Shown here one piece after another: positions 39,623 through 51,901 of a stretch of DNA of 64,000 bases. This stretch comes from Sordaria brevicollis. Its lineage: Eukaryota; Ascomycota; Sordariomycetes; Sordariales; Sordariaceae. The stretch spans positions 248,001 through 312,000 of the forward strand of contig JAUTDP010000008.1 of the NCBI GenBank assembly GCA_033439795.1, written 5' to 3'. The position numbers and the translations under genes were made by a program. Positions within the stretch are counted from its first letter, which is position 1. Every line of letters begins with the position of its first letter. The notes below the pieces were generated by a model. The model did not search any database and was not told the DNA's origin. It worked only from the letters and a program-made list of their open reading frames with translations.

Positions 39623-42600
39623 TATTATATCTTATAGCCTATAAACATCCCAATTAACCTATACAATACCGATACTATATACTTTAATTATATAAAGACA
39701 TTCAGAGCGGATAGTAAGAATACTAATAATAAAAGGATTATTTAATATCTTTTCTATAATTTCCAAATTTAATAATTTATACCTCCATTTTATACGCTTT
39801 ATTAGAATAAAAGTTATAAAAATATAATAAGCATCGAATTAATTAAATATAAATATATTATTTATACGGCCGTAGTGAAATCTATTGCAAAGGGATACGT
39901 ATTATACGTAATCTCTAAATAAAAACGTAAAGCGATTATTAGAATCCTTATAATATTAAAAACCTATTAGCAATTATATATACTTTACTATAATATTACT
40001 ACTATTTAAATATATCCGAAATAATAATATTATATTTATTATTATATATTATTAAACTCTAAAAGGCTCGATTAAGAATCATTTCTCATATATCGCACCG
40101 GCGCTACAATATTATAAAATAAATATTATTAAAAATAAATATAAATACTTTTACTATTAATAAGTATAAACGTATATTAAAGCAATACGCAACGGGAAAA
40201 TACGCTATTTAACTAGGATACTATTTTATATATCGAAATATACTAATAAATATTTATCAATCTTATTTAATAGCGCATATTTACGCGTATATTAAAATTC
40301 TAATAATAAATATAACGGTAATTACTATCCCCATTTCTATCCTTCGACCGACGGAATCGATAATTATAGTAATTTAATTAATAAAAAGGTTAATAAAACT
40401 TTTAGAATTGGGTTATCGACTAATTACTATTACGAATTCGGTATTTAAAAACTTTATATATAATATTACTATATATTTTACAACCTATTCTATATTACGA
40501 TAAAAACTTTTACGTACCTATTAGTAAATTTAAATTTCCGCGAATATTAGATTAAATTATTCTCGAAAATACTAGGATATTTTGGGTTAGTTCCATAATA
40601 TACTTTATATACCTTCCGCACTAACTTTCGCTATATTATAATTATTTATATTATATTACTTCGAAATAGTAATCGCTAACTATTATTTAAAGTATAATAA
40701 TCAACGACATTTTTACTAAGAATTTAATTAATAATAAATAAATATAAATAACGATAATTAACAGAGAAATTAACCTCGAATTCGTATTCGTCCTTTTTTA
40801 GCAATACCTACCTTACTATTTCTTTACAATCGGCCCTCAATAATACTTTATTAAATGTAATAAGGCAATTATAATATAAACCTTTAAATATTATAGTAAA
40901 CTTTAAATCGTTATTTACAAAAGTATTTTAAATAAATAATCGAATAGTTTCGTAGAAATTTTTTTTCATTAATAATACCTTTTTAATATTAAAATAATTA
41001 ATTTCGTACACTCTAATTTTGAATTCCCGGTATTAATTTTTACTAATTAAAGTATTTATATTAATTAATATTATATATTCTATTACAAAAACCGGGAAAT
41101 AAATATTAATATAAATATTAAATTGTAAAATATCCTTTAAATATTATAAGGACCGACCGGACTTTATATTCTTTAGCGTATTAAAATCTAACGGCAACCG
41201 TATATAAATAATATCCGGATTATTACCCCCAATAACCCTAATCGATAGGAATTTAAGAGTACTAATTATAAAAATAAATATAGAATTAGCCGGAAAGTTA
41301 GTAATAAAACTACAAGAGGTAATAAAAGCGTACAAATTCAATTAATTAAATATATATCGGCCAATTTAAACTACTTTAACTATATTAACTCAGTTTTCCT
41401 TATAGAACCTCTTTTTACTTATTAATAAAACGGTACTTTTAACAATTATTATAACCATTTCGACGATAAATTCGATTAAATTTCGACTATTCCTTACTAA
41501 TATAACCTTATAGAAGTTAGACCGCAAATATTCTTTCTTTAACTAATTAAAAAATAGCGCCGGAATAACGATAATCTATTATATATAATTCAATAGATTA
41601 TAATTAGTTAAATAATACTTTAATAATTAGAAATCGTTCTATCCGGGAGGGAAGGGTTAATTATATAAAATAGTTATATATTTATAAGAAATGATCTTTA
41701 TTAAAATACCGTCCTATAATAAAAAGTATAATAGATTAATAAATTCCGTATATTTAGAATAAATAAAATCGATAGCGCAATTAAATATTAAATCGAAAGT
41801 AGGCGAAATACGCTATAATACGGAGTAGGGGACGGTTATACCCTATTAAATACTATAGCGGTCTATTTCCGCTTTATTAAAATTATTCTACATTTTTACT
41901 ATTATTTATTATATTTCCCGTAATTAGGGATAGAATTTACTATAATCGATAATATCGAAATTAATTTATACGTTTAATTCGCGAAAATTAGAAAAAGTAA
42001 AATAATAGTAGTAAAATTTAATAGTACGTAGGCCCTTTAAACTAGAATTTTCCGCCTACTATAGTATATTACCAATATAATAAATTGGGTAAATATATAA
42101 GTGGACTTCCTTCCTATTAATTATTATTAATATATTACGATTTAATTCGTTTATATTATTAAGACTTTTAATAATATTATTAAAATTAAATCCGTAGGAA
42201 TTATATACAAAATAAATATTAATATTATAACCGCGATTATAATTTAAATATTAATAATTTATAGAATTTACTTTAGAATTAATAAAAAAATATTTTTTAA
42301 GCGGTATTACTCTTCTAGCGATAATTTAGCGGGTATTACGTAGAACCCTATTAACGTCTAATACGAATTTCGGAAAATATTAAATCCGTTAATAAAATTA
42401 ATATATAAGAGCAAAAAAACGGGTACGTTATTATTAACGTCCTTATTCTATTTAAAGAATTTATTTTTATTTTAGTAAATTAATTCTAATTCGGTACGTA
42501 TTAAATAAATATAATATAAAAATATAATATTAATGCTATTAATTTATTTAATTACTCATTAACGTACCGAATACTATTTATTTTCGTATTTTATCGGTTT

Positions 42601-45180
42601 AAAGACGGGCTAATTATATTTTAAAAATATTTATTTTATTTTATTATTTAATTTTGGTTTATATGCCGGGTCGCGTTAAGTTTCGCCGTCGTACCGATTA
42701 ATATATATTAATATATATATAAATACTATATTCTCTAATATATATATAATTATATTAATTAATACTAATTCATCTTCTTCGTATTATAAATTTAATTAAA
42801 CGTTATATAGATTAACCGAACCTATCCGGTAACTTTCCTATATTTATAAATATAATTTTTCGTTATTATTGCCGTCGCTATAAATAATATATAGAACCTT
42901 TCGGCGGTCGAATTCGAATATATAAACCCGACCGATATAAATATCTTCATTTTTTGCGTCGCGGTAATTAATAATATAATTATCGGTAAAATATCGATAA
43001 TATATTTAATCCGAAGGGAAAATAATAGGGCCCTTTTAATTATCGATTATAATATATATATACCGCCTTGAGTTCGATTTTAATAACGATAACTATATAT
43101 ATAATTCGTATAATTTTATAAACTCGTCGACGAATAAACCCGGGCCGGTATAAGATTTTTTAATAATATTAAAAGCGGTAAAATTCCGAAAAACGGTCGG
43201 GGAATCGAAGAATATTAATTTTATTATTATAATCAGTAGCTAAACATTTATATTTTCGCTAATAAAATTCCTAATTTCTTTTTCTGATCTTTTTATTTTA
43301 ATTACAAATTTCTTTATATTCTTTTTTATTATTCTATAATCGTTATTATTTCTTCCCTTCTTCCGCGCAATATTAATAATAACCTTCGATACAATATTAA
43401 TAATAAATTTTATATTATAATAAATTCGAATAGCTTCTATTTTACGTTATTCTTCTAATTTAAAGTTCGCTAATAATATTAATATTTTTAAAACGTTTAA
43501 CGGAACGTCTATTTCCCGTATATCTATTATCAATATACATTTATATATATTATCTCTTATTATAAATAATTAGAATAATAATACTCGAATAACGTTAGGG
43601 ATATTACTATTAATATTAATAATTTTAAATAAAATTTCCTGTAATACTATATAATAGTTTCGATTAAATCCTCGCAAATCGAAAAAACAGGCCAATATTA
43701 TTTAGAAATTAAATATTTCGATTAATTTATTCTAATATATAATAATTAAGGTCGATAAGTTGTCGGGGTTTTATAATAGTATTATAATATCTTCGCCGGG
43801 TTTAAAATCTTTATTAATATTATAAAACGGTTTAAATATAACGATTATAATATAATCTTCGGCGTATTCGATTTTACCGAATATTATATCTATACCGATA
43901 TTCGTTCGTATAATAACGTTAGTAATTTTATTAATATTACCGCCGCGGAATTAATCGATATTAATAATAATTAGGATTCGTTAGTATTATATTTAATATT
44001 ATTACGTTATTAAAATATATATATACCCTTGTTGGTTTCGAAATCGTTTTTATTATTAAATTATAACGGCCGATCGTTATTATCTTCGGATTAAGTATCC
44101 TTATTATAAATAGATAAATTATATTAAAATATAATATTATTATTTATATCGATAGTATTATTATTTTTTATACTATCGTTATTATTATTAATACGATTAT
44201 TTTTATTATTGTTTACTATAATAATATTATTACGATCGTTATTTTTATTCCTATCGTCGTTATCGTCTTCTTTATTATTATTAAAAATTTTACGCTTGAA
44301 TTTACGTTCTTTACAACTTCCTAACCGATATTCGAAAGTAATACCCCGCGGGGGTAATTATAATATCGTTAATTGTAATAAAAATAGTATTATTAATCCT
44401 TAAAGTAATAAAAATAATAGAAATAATAATTATCGAAATAAAAATTAAAGAAGGATAGATATTAAAAATAGGGTTATCCGTAACCGGTATATATTTATTA
44501 AAATTTAATTAAGGAATGGTATAAGAGTATCGGCAATTAATATATTAAAATAAATAAATATAATACGAAATAGGTAAATAATATTAGCCTCACCGCTATA
44601 AATTAATAGGGTTATTTAATAAATATTTATTTAATTAAATTAAATAATAATAAATTAACGTTATTATATTAATTAATCCTATTAAAGATTTCGCTTTTTA
44701 TATTATTAATCTATTACTTTTATTATATACGCTATACGCAATTACGACCCGCGACCGTAATATTATCCTAATTCGATAAATTATTTACTATTTACTTACC
44801 CCGCTTATTTTACTATACCGATTTTCGAACCCGACGTCTATTTAATAAATACGATTTATACCGCTATATTATTTATATCCTTTCGAATTTTTTAGTAATT
44901 AGCAATTACTATTTATTTATTTTACTTATATAATACCAATTAATAAAATTATAATTTAGGCTATTATTAGAGGGGTATAAAAACCCCTCCTACCCTTAAT
45001 AAATTTCCTCCTCTTCTTTTCCTTATAATTAAATTATAAGTAAAAAATAAGTAATTAATATTCCTATCGATTTCGCGCTATTATAATATCGAGCCGTAAG
45101 CCCTTTAAATTTAACCGTTAGAAAATTAGTATTGTTAATACCTTTTAGTTCTAGAGTAATTAATTAACGGATAAGGGTAA
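39623..45180. other. RIP-degraded AT-rich DNA, no supported gene
   Basis: Low-CA/TG, AT-rich sequence to the right of the nest. Short open stretches exist (41,144-41,341 minus; 44,209-44,403 plus) but have no recognisable motif and are as expected by chance in RIP-treated DNA. It may contain old transposon or gene sequence. I see no terminal repeats, RNA genes or motifs that I can support. Confidence 0.5.
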
Positions 45181-48100
45181 AGAGAAAGTAAATTTACTAT
45201 AAAATTATAAATATAAAAGTAAAATATTAATATCGATATTATTTAAACCTATAATTTTCGCAATCCCTGTAACCCTATTCCTATTCTATAAATAAAAATA
45301 CCTACTACTATTAAATTATCGAAATTTATACCCCTATTATTTAAAATACCTATTAGATTAAAATTATAAACGCTTACCCCCGCCGTATTATTATCCAAAA
45401 TTTAACTTCCGAAATAAATTCCTACGGGAATACCGAATAGTTTATTAAAGTTTATATACTTCTATACCCCGAAAAATACCGTATTTAAATTAATTATTAG
45501 CGGTTCTATTATAAAATTTAAAAACGATAAATATAACGTAAAGAACCTCTAATAGATTTATTTAAAAGTATTTTACGAAATACGTTGTAAAAATTATTAA
45601 ATAATTTTCGATAACGAGCCGAATATTATAATAAAATAAATTAAAACCGGCAAGAACCCTTCCTTCGAAGAATTAACGCGTATAAAGAATAAAATCGATT
45701 ATAAATTAAAATAAATAATATTCGTCTTTAGTAATAATAATTTAATAATCTTTTAAATATATATATTATTCTTTAAATTTAATACCCTTAATATACTATT
45801 TTCTAACCTTTTTAAATATAATAACCGTAAATTTTCTAACCTAAAATACGAATAATTATTTAAAAACATTTACGAATTAATCGTCAATTAAGCTACGAAT
45901 TACCTTAATAACTTTAAATTCTACCTTACTTATTATAATCTATATATACCCAACGAAAAGTACTTCGAATAAAAGTATATTAATATTATTAAGAATTTTA
46001 TTTATAATCGCCTTAACCGCTCGGTCTATAAAAAAGCTTTTAGGGTATTTATTAACATTTTACTAAAAAAAGATAATTTTACTAATAAGAAAAATAAATA
46101 GTACTTTTTTTTTAAAATTTTAATTATATTACTATTAAAAAAAGTAAATATTATTTATATAACCGAGAAGTATTAACTAGGTAATATCCAACGCGGTTAT
46201 ATTATTTAATTTTATAAATATTTATAATAGGAGATTATTAAAATTCGATATAAAACGGCTATTAAAAATATTAAACGCCTATATATTAACCCCTAATTAA
46301 AATTATTCGAAATCGAAAGCTTTAAATAGGTCGATCCTAATACCATTACGACTCCTTACGAAAAGTAAATATAAATAATATAATTCTAGTAAATTAATAA
46401 AATTACTAATTCCCCTATTCCCGATTTATCGTCGTCATTCGAAAAAAATAAGGGCAAATAGAAGGATAAAAATAAATAACTAGAAAAATTCCCATTTAAA
46501 AAACTTCTATACTTTATTAATAATTCGGGATACGCCGATTTAATATATAAAAAAGCAAATTATTATAACGAAAATATAAAAGAAGAAGAAGAAAATAACG
46601 GTTAAATTTATAACGATTTTATCCCGATTAATATCTTTAATAATAGAACCGGATTTATCGCGCCGCAAAATAATAATTATATACTTAATAATATTAATCG
46701 TAATTTAAATTTAAATAAGGATATCGAAATTCCTAAATCGTTATTCGAATTACCCTATCGCCTAAGCGATTATAATTCTAATCCTATTAAACTCGTTTTA
46801 AATTCCGACCATTCTAATATATTCGTCTTTTAAAACGACGTAAATCCCGATAAAAATTCTAATAAAAATCCGAATAAAAATACGAACAAACTAATATTAA
46901 AACTTATCTTTATATTATTACCTCCGGGTATATTTAATCGTAATTCTTTGTATAATATTAATTAAATACCTTTACTCGTATAGAAAATCGAATAATTAAA
47001 AGTAACGGCGGTTAAAAAACCCCCCGGTTTATTTATTCCTATTAATTTTACATTATTATATAAAAATTATTCGCATACCCTTAAATAATAGAAAAAACTT
47101 ATACCTATATTCTATAAAATTAATATAACCTATATCCCTTTACCAACGTTTCCCGGCTAACTAATATTTAAAGTGGGCAATACTCTAACTTTAAAGTTTA
47201 ATCTTACCCCGGCCAATAAATTATTATTATAGGGTAAAAAACGTATAGCTAAATCGGATATAAAAAACTCTATCGTAATCTAAACTACCTATAGAAGTAT
47301 TTTAATTCCTTTAAGTAATTAAAAAAGCACCCCGGCCCCGCTAAATAATTATAAAAATATTCTAATTCCATTAAATAATTAAAAAAGTACTTCGACCCCT
47401 ATTAATCCGACCACTCCCGCTAATTGTAAAGGTACTCCAACTATAACCTTATTAAATATATTCAATATAAATACCCTAATTAATATTATACCGGGAAATC
47501 GTAAAAGTATTCCTACTATTAACCCTATTATTAATAATATAGCGGATATATTTAATCGTACTAATACTCTAACCAATATAAGCGATACTATATCGTAAAA
47601 TAATATAATTCAACGTAATAAACGTATTCTAAAACCGACCCGCCCATTCGGTAGCGGATAGTAGAATAATACCGGTAATATATCGCCGTATTCTAATAAT
47701 AATAATGCTAATATTAATATAAAATTAAATACCCCTAAAGATAATACCGGTATAGATATAAATATTAATATAAATAATAATAACAATAGCCGTTCTTTAT
47801 TCCGCTCTCCACTAAAACTAGTAGCTAAGGAGATTACCTATTATAAAATAAATTACTATTAACAATACTATATAATTATATTTTACTTTATAAAATAGCG
47901 GTATTATTATCAATTTACGTCGATATATATACCCGCCTCTAGAAGTACGAATTTTATTATTACGGGTAATTCTAAAAAATCGACAAAAATTAAAATATAA
48001 ACCGTAAATAATTTATAAAATAAAAAATAATAAAAGAATTTTATTTATTAAAATATAAAATATACGGGTATTAAATATAATATTAAATTTATTACTTATA

Positions 48101-48330
48101 GGATAGGAAGTAATTTAGTAATTTCCTTTAATAATTTTCGCTTAATTACCCCTAAATATTTATTTACTTACCCCGAAATCCCCCTTTTCAATAATACACT
48201 ATAGTTCGCAAATTTATAACGGATTTATAACGCTAAATCTAAAACTAAGTTTAGAACTACTATAATGCACTATAATTATAGCGCCTTACCCGCTATAAAA
48301 AACATACCTTATTCTCAAAACATGCCTTGA
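45181..48330 (+). pseudogene. long RIP-degraded reading frame of unknown identity (~1,050 codons)
   Basis: One plus-strand frame stays readable for about 3.1 kb. Its stops are essentially all TAA or TAG, scattered where CAA, CAG or TGG would mutate, and TGA is virtually absent until the end near 48,330. Random AT-rich DNA would give about one stop in eight codons, and here it is far lower. The first roughly 400 codons look like a folded, helical protein (for example ELTRIKNKIDYKL, YLTYYNLYIPNEKYF). The middle is acidic (KEEEENNG). The last third is Asn/Thr/Pro-rich with repeats around ILIPLSN and KSTPAP. I recognise no domain. It could be a host gene or a large transposon protein. Start and end are approximate. 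Confidence 0.6.
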
Positions 48331-48376
48331 CTCAAAAACATGCCTTGTGTGCCTTGTCCACGCATGACATGCCTTG
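48323..48376. repeat. short ATGCCTTG repeats at the RIP border
   Basis: The octamer ATGCCTTG or its core TGCCTTG occurs four times within about 55 bp exactly where the RIP-mutated block gives way to normal sequence. Probably a small local repeat. No function assigned. Confidence 0.5.
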
Positions 48377-49120
48377 TCACAAAACAGGTTTTCCCACTAC
48401 GGCAGTCATGCTACTTTCCAGAAGTTCCTTGATGATTGTGGACATCAAGACACTTTTTCCTATGCTATATGTTAGCTCCATGCTTGTATTCGCGGCGGTA
48501 AATGTAGCAACGGGCAGAGTACTTACCACTACCGGGTTTTCCATGGACATAAAGCACACTACTCCCAGGGATGTTGCCATTATGCCATGCCTGATATTGG
48601 GGGTGCGCAAAAATCCACTGGCCTGAATTGGTTGCCCTCTTCTCCTGGATTTGGTAATGATCGTGCCAGCAGTCGTGAGGGCGTAACCTTTTCTTGATCA
48701 GCTCCTTTTGTCGGTCACGCTGCTCAATTTCCTCCCGCTTATGGGTCCTGACTTGATCATCCCTCACTCTCCTGATCTCGTCCAAAGCGAGCTGAATGTC
48801 GAAGAGGGTCGCAGATGCTTTCACACTTTCCAAAAACGCTCTGCGGGCCTCCAGGCTTTGGATGAATGGACCCATTTTGGAGTCAAACCTTTTCCAGGCG
48901 GCATCGAGGAATATGCGCCAGTCTGTTATGATAGCGTTAGACCCGTACAAGGTGCATGGGAGGGATTTGGCTCTTTTCTCTGCAGCAACGTACTCGATCG
49001 TCCAAAAATCTTGAGCGCCCGTTTGTGAAACTTGAGGATGTCGGAGTAATATTCTTGGAGTACTTTGGCTAGAGGTGGACGGCTCTCAAAGATTGATTTA
49101 AAATATTTATTCTCTTCCAA
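48377..49120 (-). pseudogene. truncated NACHT/NLR-type gene fragment
   Basis: Three minus-strand exons with two clean introns: exon 49,120-48,994 (5' end open into RIP-mutated DNA, no ATG), intron 48,993-48,923 (GTACGT...ACAG), exon 48,922-48,527, intron 48,526-48,460 (GTAAGT...CTAAC...ATAG), exon 48,459-48,377 ending TGA. The joined frame has the helical region before NACHT (LQEYYSDILKFHKRAL; NWRIFLDAAWKRF), then GQWIFAHPQYQAWHNG, SSVLYVHGKPGSGKS and VLMSTIIKELLE. This is the segment before NACHT plus the P-loop of fungal NLR proteins, which act in non-self recognition and cell death. The intron splits the Walker A motif. The protein stops about 27 residues after the P-loop, so Walker B, the rest of NACHT and any repeat domain are missing. 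Both ends are lost, so it is a relic, although the surviving part is not RIP-mutated. Confidence 0.85.
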
Positions 49121-49717
49121 TATATATTATCCTCTTATATATAATTATATAATTGATCGATATTAATATTATATAACGGGGAATAATAACATTCTAATCG
49201 AAATCGTTAAATTAAAATACCGGTAGGATAGTAAAACTATGAAACTCTTTATATTATATTATACTTTATCTATTAACGAAAGTAAGCTAATTCGACTTCA
49301 TATTCTAATCTATACTATTCTTTAATAATATTTTAATCGATAGGAAGTTAACTAATATTAATAAATTGAAAATAACGTTAAGGATTCGAAGACGGATATT
49401 AATATTTTTATTCATTAATAAAATAAATTTAATAATACTAACGTAATATACGTATATAATAGTGCTATTACCTATAATATATTTTAATAATTAAATTAAT
49501 AAATATAATTTAATAAATTATCTTTAATAATTAAATTTATAAAAACTATAGCTAAAATTGTAAATAACCAAATTCTTAACTAAATTTTATTATTATTATA
49601 CTTTAAAAGCCTATTAATCTTTAATTTAATAACTAAAATGCAATTAGTATATTAATAAAAATAAAATTATATTATTAACTTTATAAATAAACTTTACTAT
49701 AAACTTTAATAAAAACC

Positions 49718-51245
49718 TTAGAAAATACTAAACGAAGCTATATTAAAATTACTAATACCGTTAAAAGTGTTATTAAATAACAAAGCGGAACCAATAATAG
49801 CCGAATTAATAAAAATAATATTAATATTACCTAAAGTAATAATAATACTAATATTATTACCGGTTTTACTCTTACGAACCTTCTCTTTATTAAACTAAAA
49901 CAGCGCTAGAAATAACTCAACTTAAGTTGCCAAATATAACTTAACTTAAATATAACTCAATTCAACTCGAGGTTTCTGAAATATTTATAACTTAACTTAG
50001 GTCTCGAAGTTGAGTTACCGATTTGCCAAGACCAGTTTTCATTAGAAAACCCGGATTTTTTTAGGGGTTAAATAGTGTAGCGATCTTTTAAGGGTTAAAA
50101 ATGGTCATTTTCCCTTATATAACCCTAACCCAAGGATTCTGCCAATACGCTAAGAAGGCGGGCAAATCGGTAACTCAACTCAACTCAACTTAATTCAACT
50201 CAACTTAGACCTTGAGTTGAGTGGGTCAACTTAACTTAGACCTCAAGTTAAGTTAAGTTGAGTTATTTCTAGCGCTGAACTAAAAGTCAAAAGCCTTCTC
50301 GGGATTGCACTACTAATAAACAATATTCTTATTAAAACGATAATAACTATACGCACAATAAACGTATCCTTAACGACTAATCTTAATACAAATAATATAA
50401 ATCAATTTAAATTTAATAATATTATTATCTTTATTATTATTATCCTTATTACTGTTTTTATTACTATTATTATTATTATTACCGGAATTATTAATAATTT
50501 TAATTTATAAAATGAAATTAATTTTCTTATTCGCTTTAGTAAAATTTAAAATAAATAAATACTCAAATAAATTACCGATAATTATCTTTTCTTTATTAAA
50601 ATCGGCGTCCCAAATTTTAATATCGGTAAAGTAATTACACTTAACTATATTATATAAATTAAAATACTTAATAATAAGATTAATTTCGAAACCGGCCTCG
50701 GTAATATAACGGCGGGCCAATTCGTACTACTTTAAAAAAGACGATATTAAATCGAAACTAATACGACGAAAAATTTAATACTATTTAAATATATTAGCGC
50801 GGGTACTATTAATAATTTTACTAATAATTACCTTAATAAAATTAAAGAAATATTTATTGTCGCAATTATCCTACTTCCAATTTTAATAACGAAGGGTTAT
50901 TAAAACGTTATTATCCTTCAAAATAATATTAATAATCTTTATAATATAAACGCAAAACTAATACCAAACTTTATATTCTTTGGGATAAATAATGGTATTA
51001 AATTCCTTTATAACCTTATAAACGTAATTATCAACCTTAATAAACTCGAACTCAATACATAAAGCGCGCTCCTAAATATCGAAATTATAATCGCTATATA
51101 AAATAATAAAAGAACCAGTATTAACGTTAAATACTATATTCTTAATATTTTTAAAATAAAAGAATAAAAAAGTAAATTAATCGTTTAACGAAGGTTAATA
51201 ATCGCTCGAATATAATACCGTTATTAGGATATCGGAAGCCGGTAC
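49718..51245 (-). pseudogene. RIP-degraded gene of unknown family, split by a MITE
   Basis: A minus-strand frame runs from about 51,245 to a TAA at 49,718-49,720, with a few RIP-type TAA/TAG stops. The 71-codon open part at 50,720-50,505 is in it. It reads DNQFTFLFFYF-like, GSFIILYSDYNFDIWERAL, FKWYQIFRRISFDL, YITEAGFEINLIIKYF and KIWDADFNKEKIIIG, then an Asn/Lys/Asp-rich tail. The hAT MITE at 49,901-50,277 interrupts the tail. When the MITE and one 8-bp duplication are removed the frame continues as FNKEKVRKSKTG. I recognise no domain. Upstream of 51,245 the frame has many stops, so the start is not defined. Confidence 0.55.
49901..50277. mobile_element. 377-bp hAT-type MITE
   Basis: Perfect 25-bp terminal inverted repeats (left begins CAGCGCTAGAAATAACTCAA; the right end is its reverse complement) and an exact 8-bp target duplication AACTAAAA (49,893-49,900 and 50,278-50,285). 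The CAG-type ends and 8-bp duplication are hallmarks of the hAT superfamily. There is no coding capacity. The arms contain extra inverted repeats (TTGAGTTACCGATTTGCC and its complement), so most of the element can fold back. It keeps normal CA and TG content although it sits in RIP-mutated DNA. Confidence 0.93.
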
Positions 51246-51489
51246 CTAAATAATTTTTATAAAATTCGATTAATTATTTTAACGTTATAAAGGTAACTCC
51301 TAATAAAATTAATAAAGCCTATAATTATAATATTATTTTATTAATAAAGGGTAATATCGCGTCGAAAAGTAATTCCCGGAAATACTCTAATAAACCTTAA
51401 TCACGTTATTAAATAACGAAAAACTGAATAAACTATACGCGCTAATCGCTAACGCTTCGTTGATCGGATATTCTTAATCGTTTAATAAT

Positions 51490-51901
51490 AATTTCTAAAG
51501 AGGGCTCATAACATATAGAATACACAAAGCACGAATAAAGCAATTATAGTAATATAATTGATTATATTATTCTAAAAAGGAAATCTATATGTGGGCAGGT
51601 CTAGAGGGCTAGAAAAGTAGGGCAGGGAGCCTAGCGGTGAATAGTATGGCCATTCACCTACACAGGTGCACGGGCCTCCAACAGGTTCCTTCCACTTCGT
51701 TAAAGCCATCCACTTGTCACACTGCTCTTCTCTTGCACTTTCAGCGAGTGAGATGATGGGAGTGGGGGAAGAGAAGGCCGCCATCGGGATGTAGGTAACC
51801 CTCCACGACGCCTGAGCGCCTACCTTGACCAACATAAATCCATACACATGGCTTCCGTCTAGCCTCGGCCAGCAGTCTCCTCTGTCTCCCCGCTCGATGC
51901 A
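51490..51901. promoter_or_regulatory. upstream region of the SNF2 gene
   Basis: About 410 bp between the RIP border and the first exon. The composition changes from AT-rich to normal near 51,560. Open minus-strand stretches here (51,572-51,992) lack motifs and overlap the first exon, so I treat them as chance. No clear TATA box was seen. Confidence 0.4.

Noticed and set aside
41144..41341. 65-codon minus-strand open stretch
   Set aside because: Isolated, no recognisable motif, no continuation of coding signal on either side.
47379..47576. 65-codon minus-strand open stretch
   Set aside because: Antisense shadow of the Thr/Pro/Asn-rich part of the long plus-strand pseudogene.
1..48300. Possible CRISPR array, rRNA or tRNA genes
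   Set aside because: No regularly spaced identical repeats with unique spacers and no rRNA or tRNA-like conserved segments were seen; the organism is eukaryotic.
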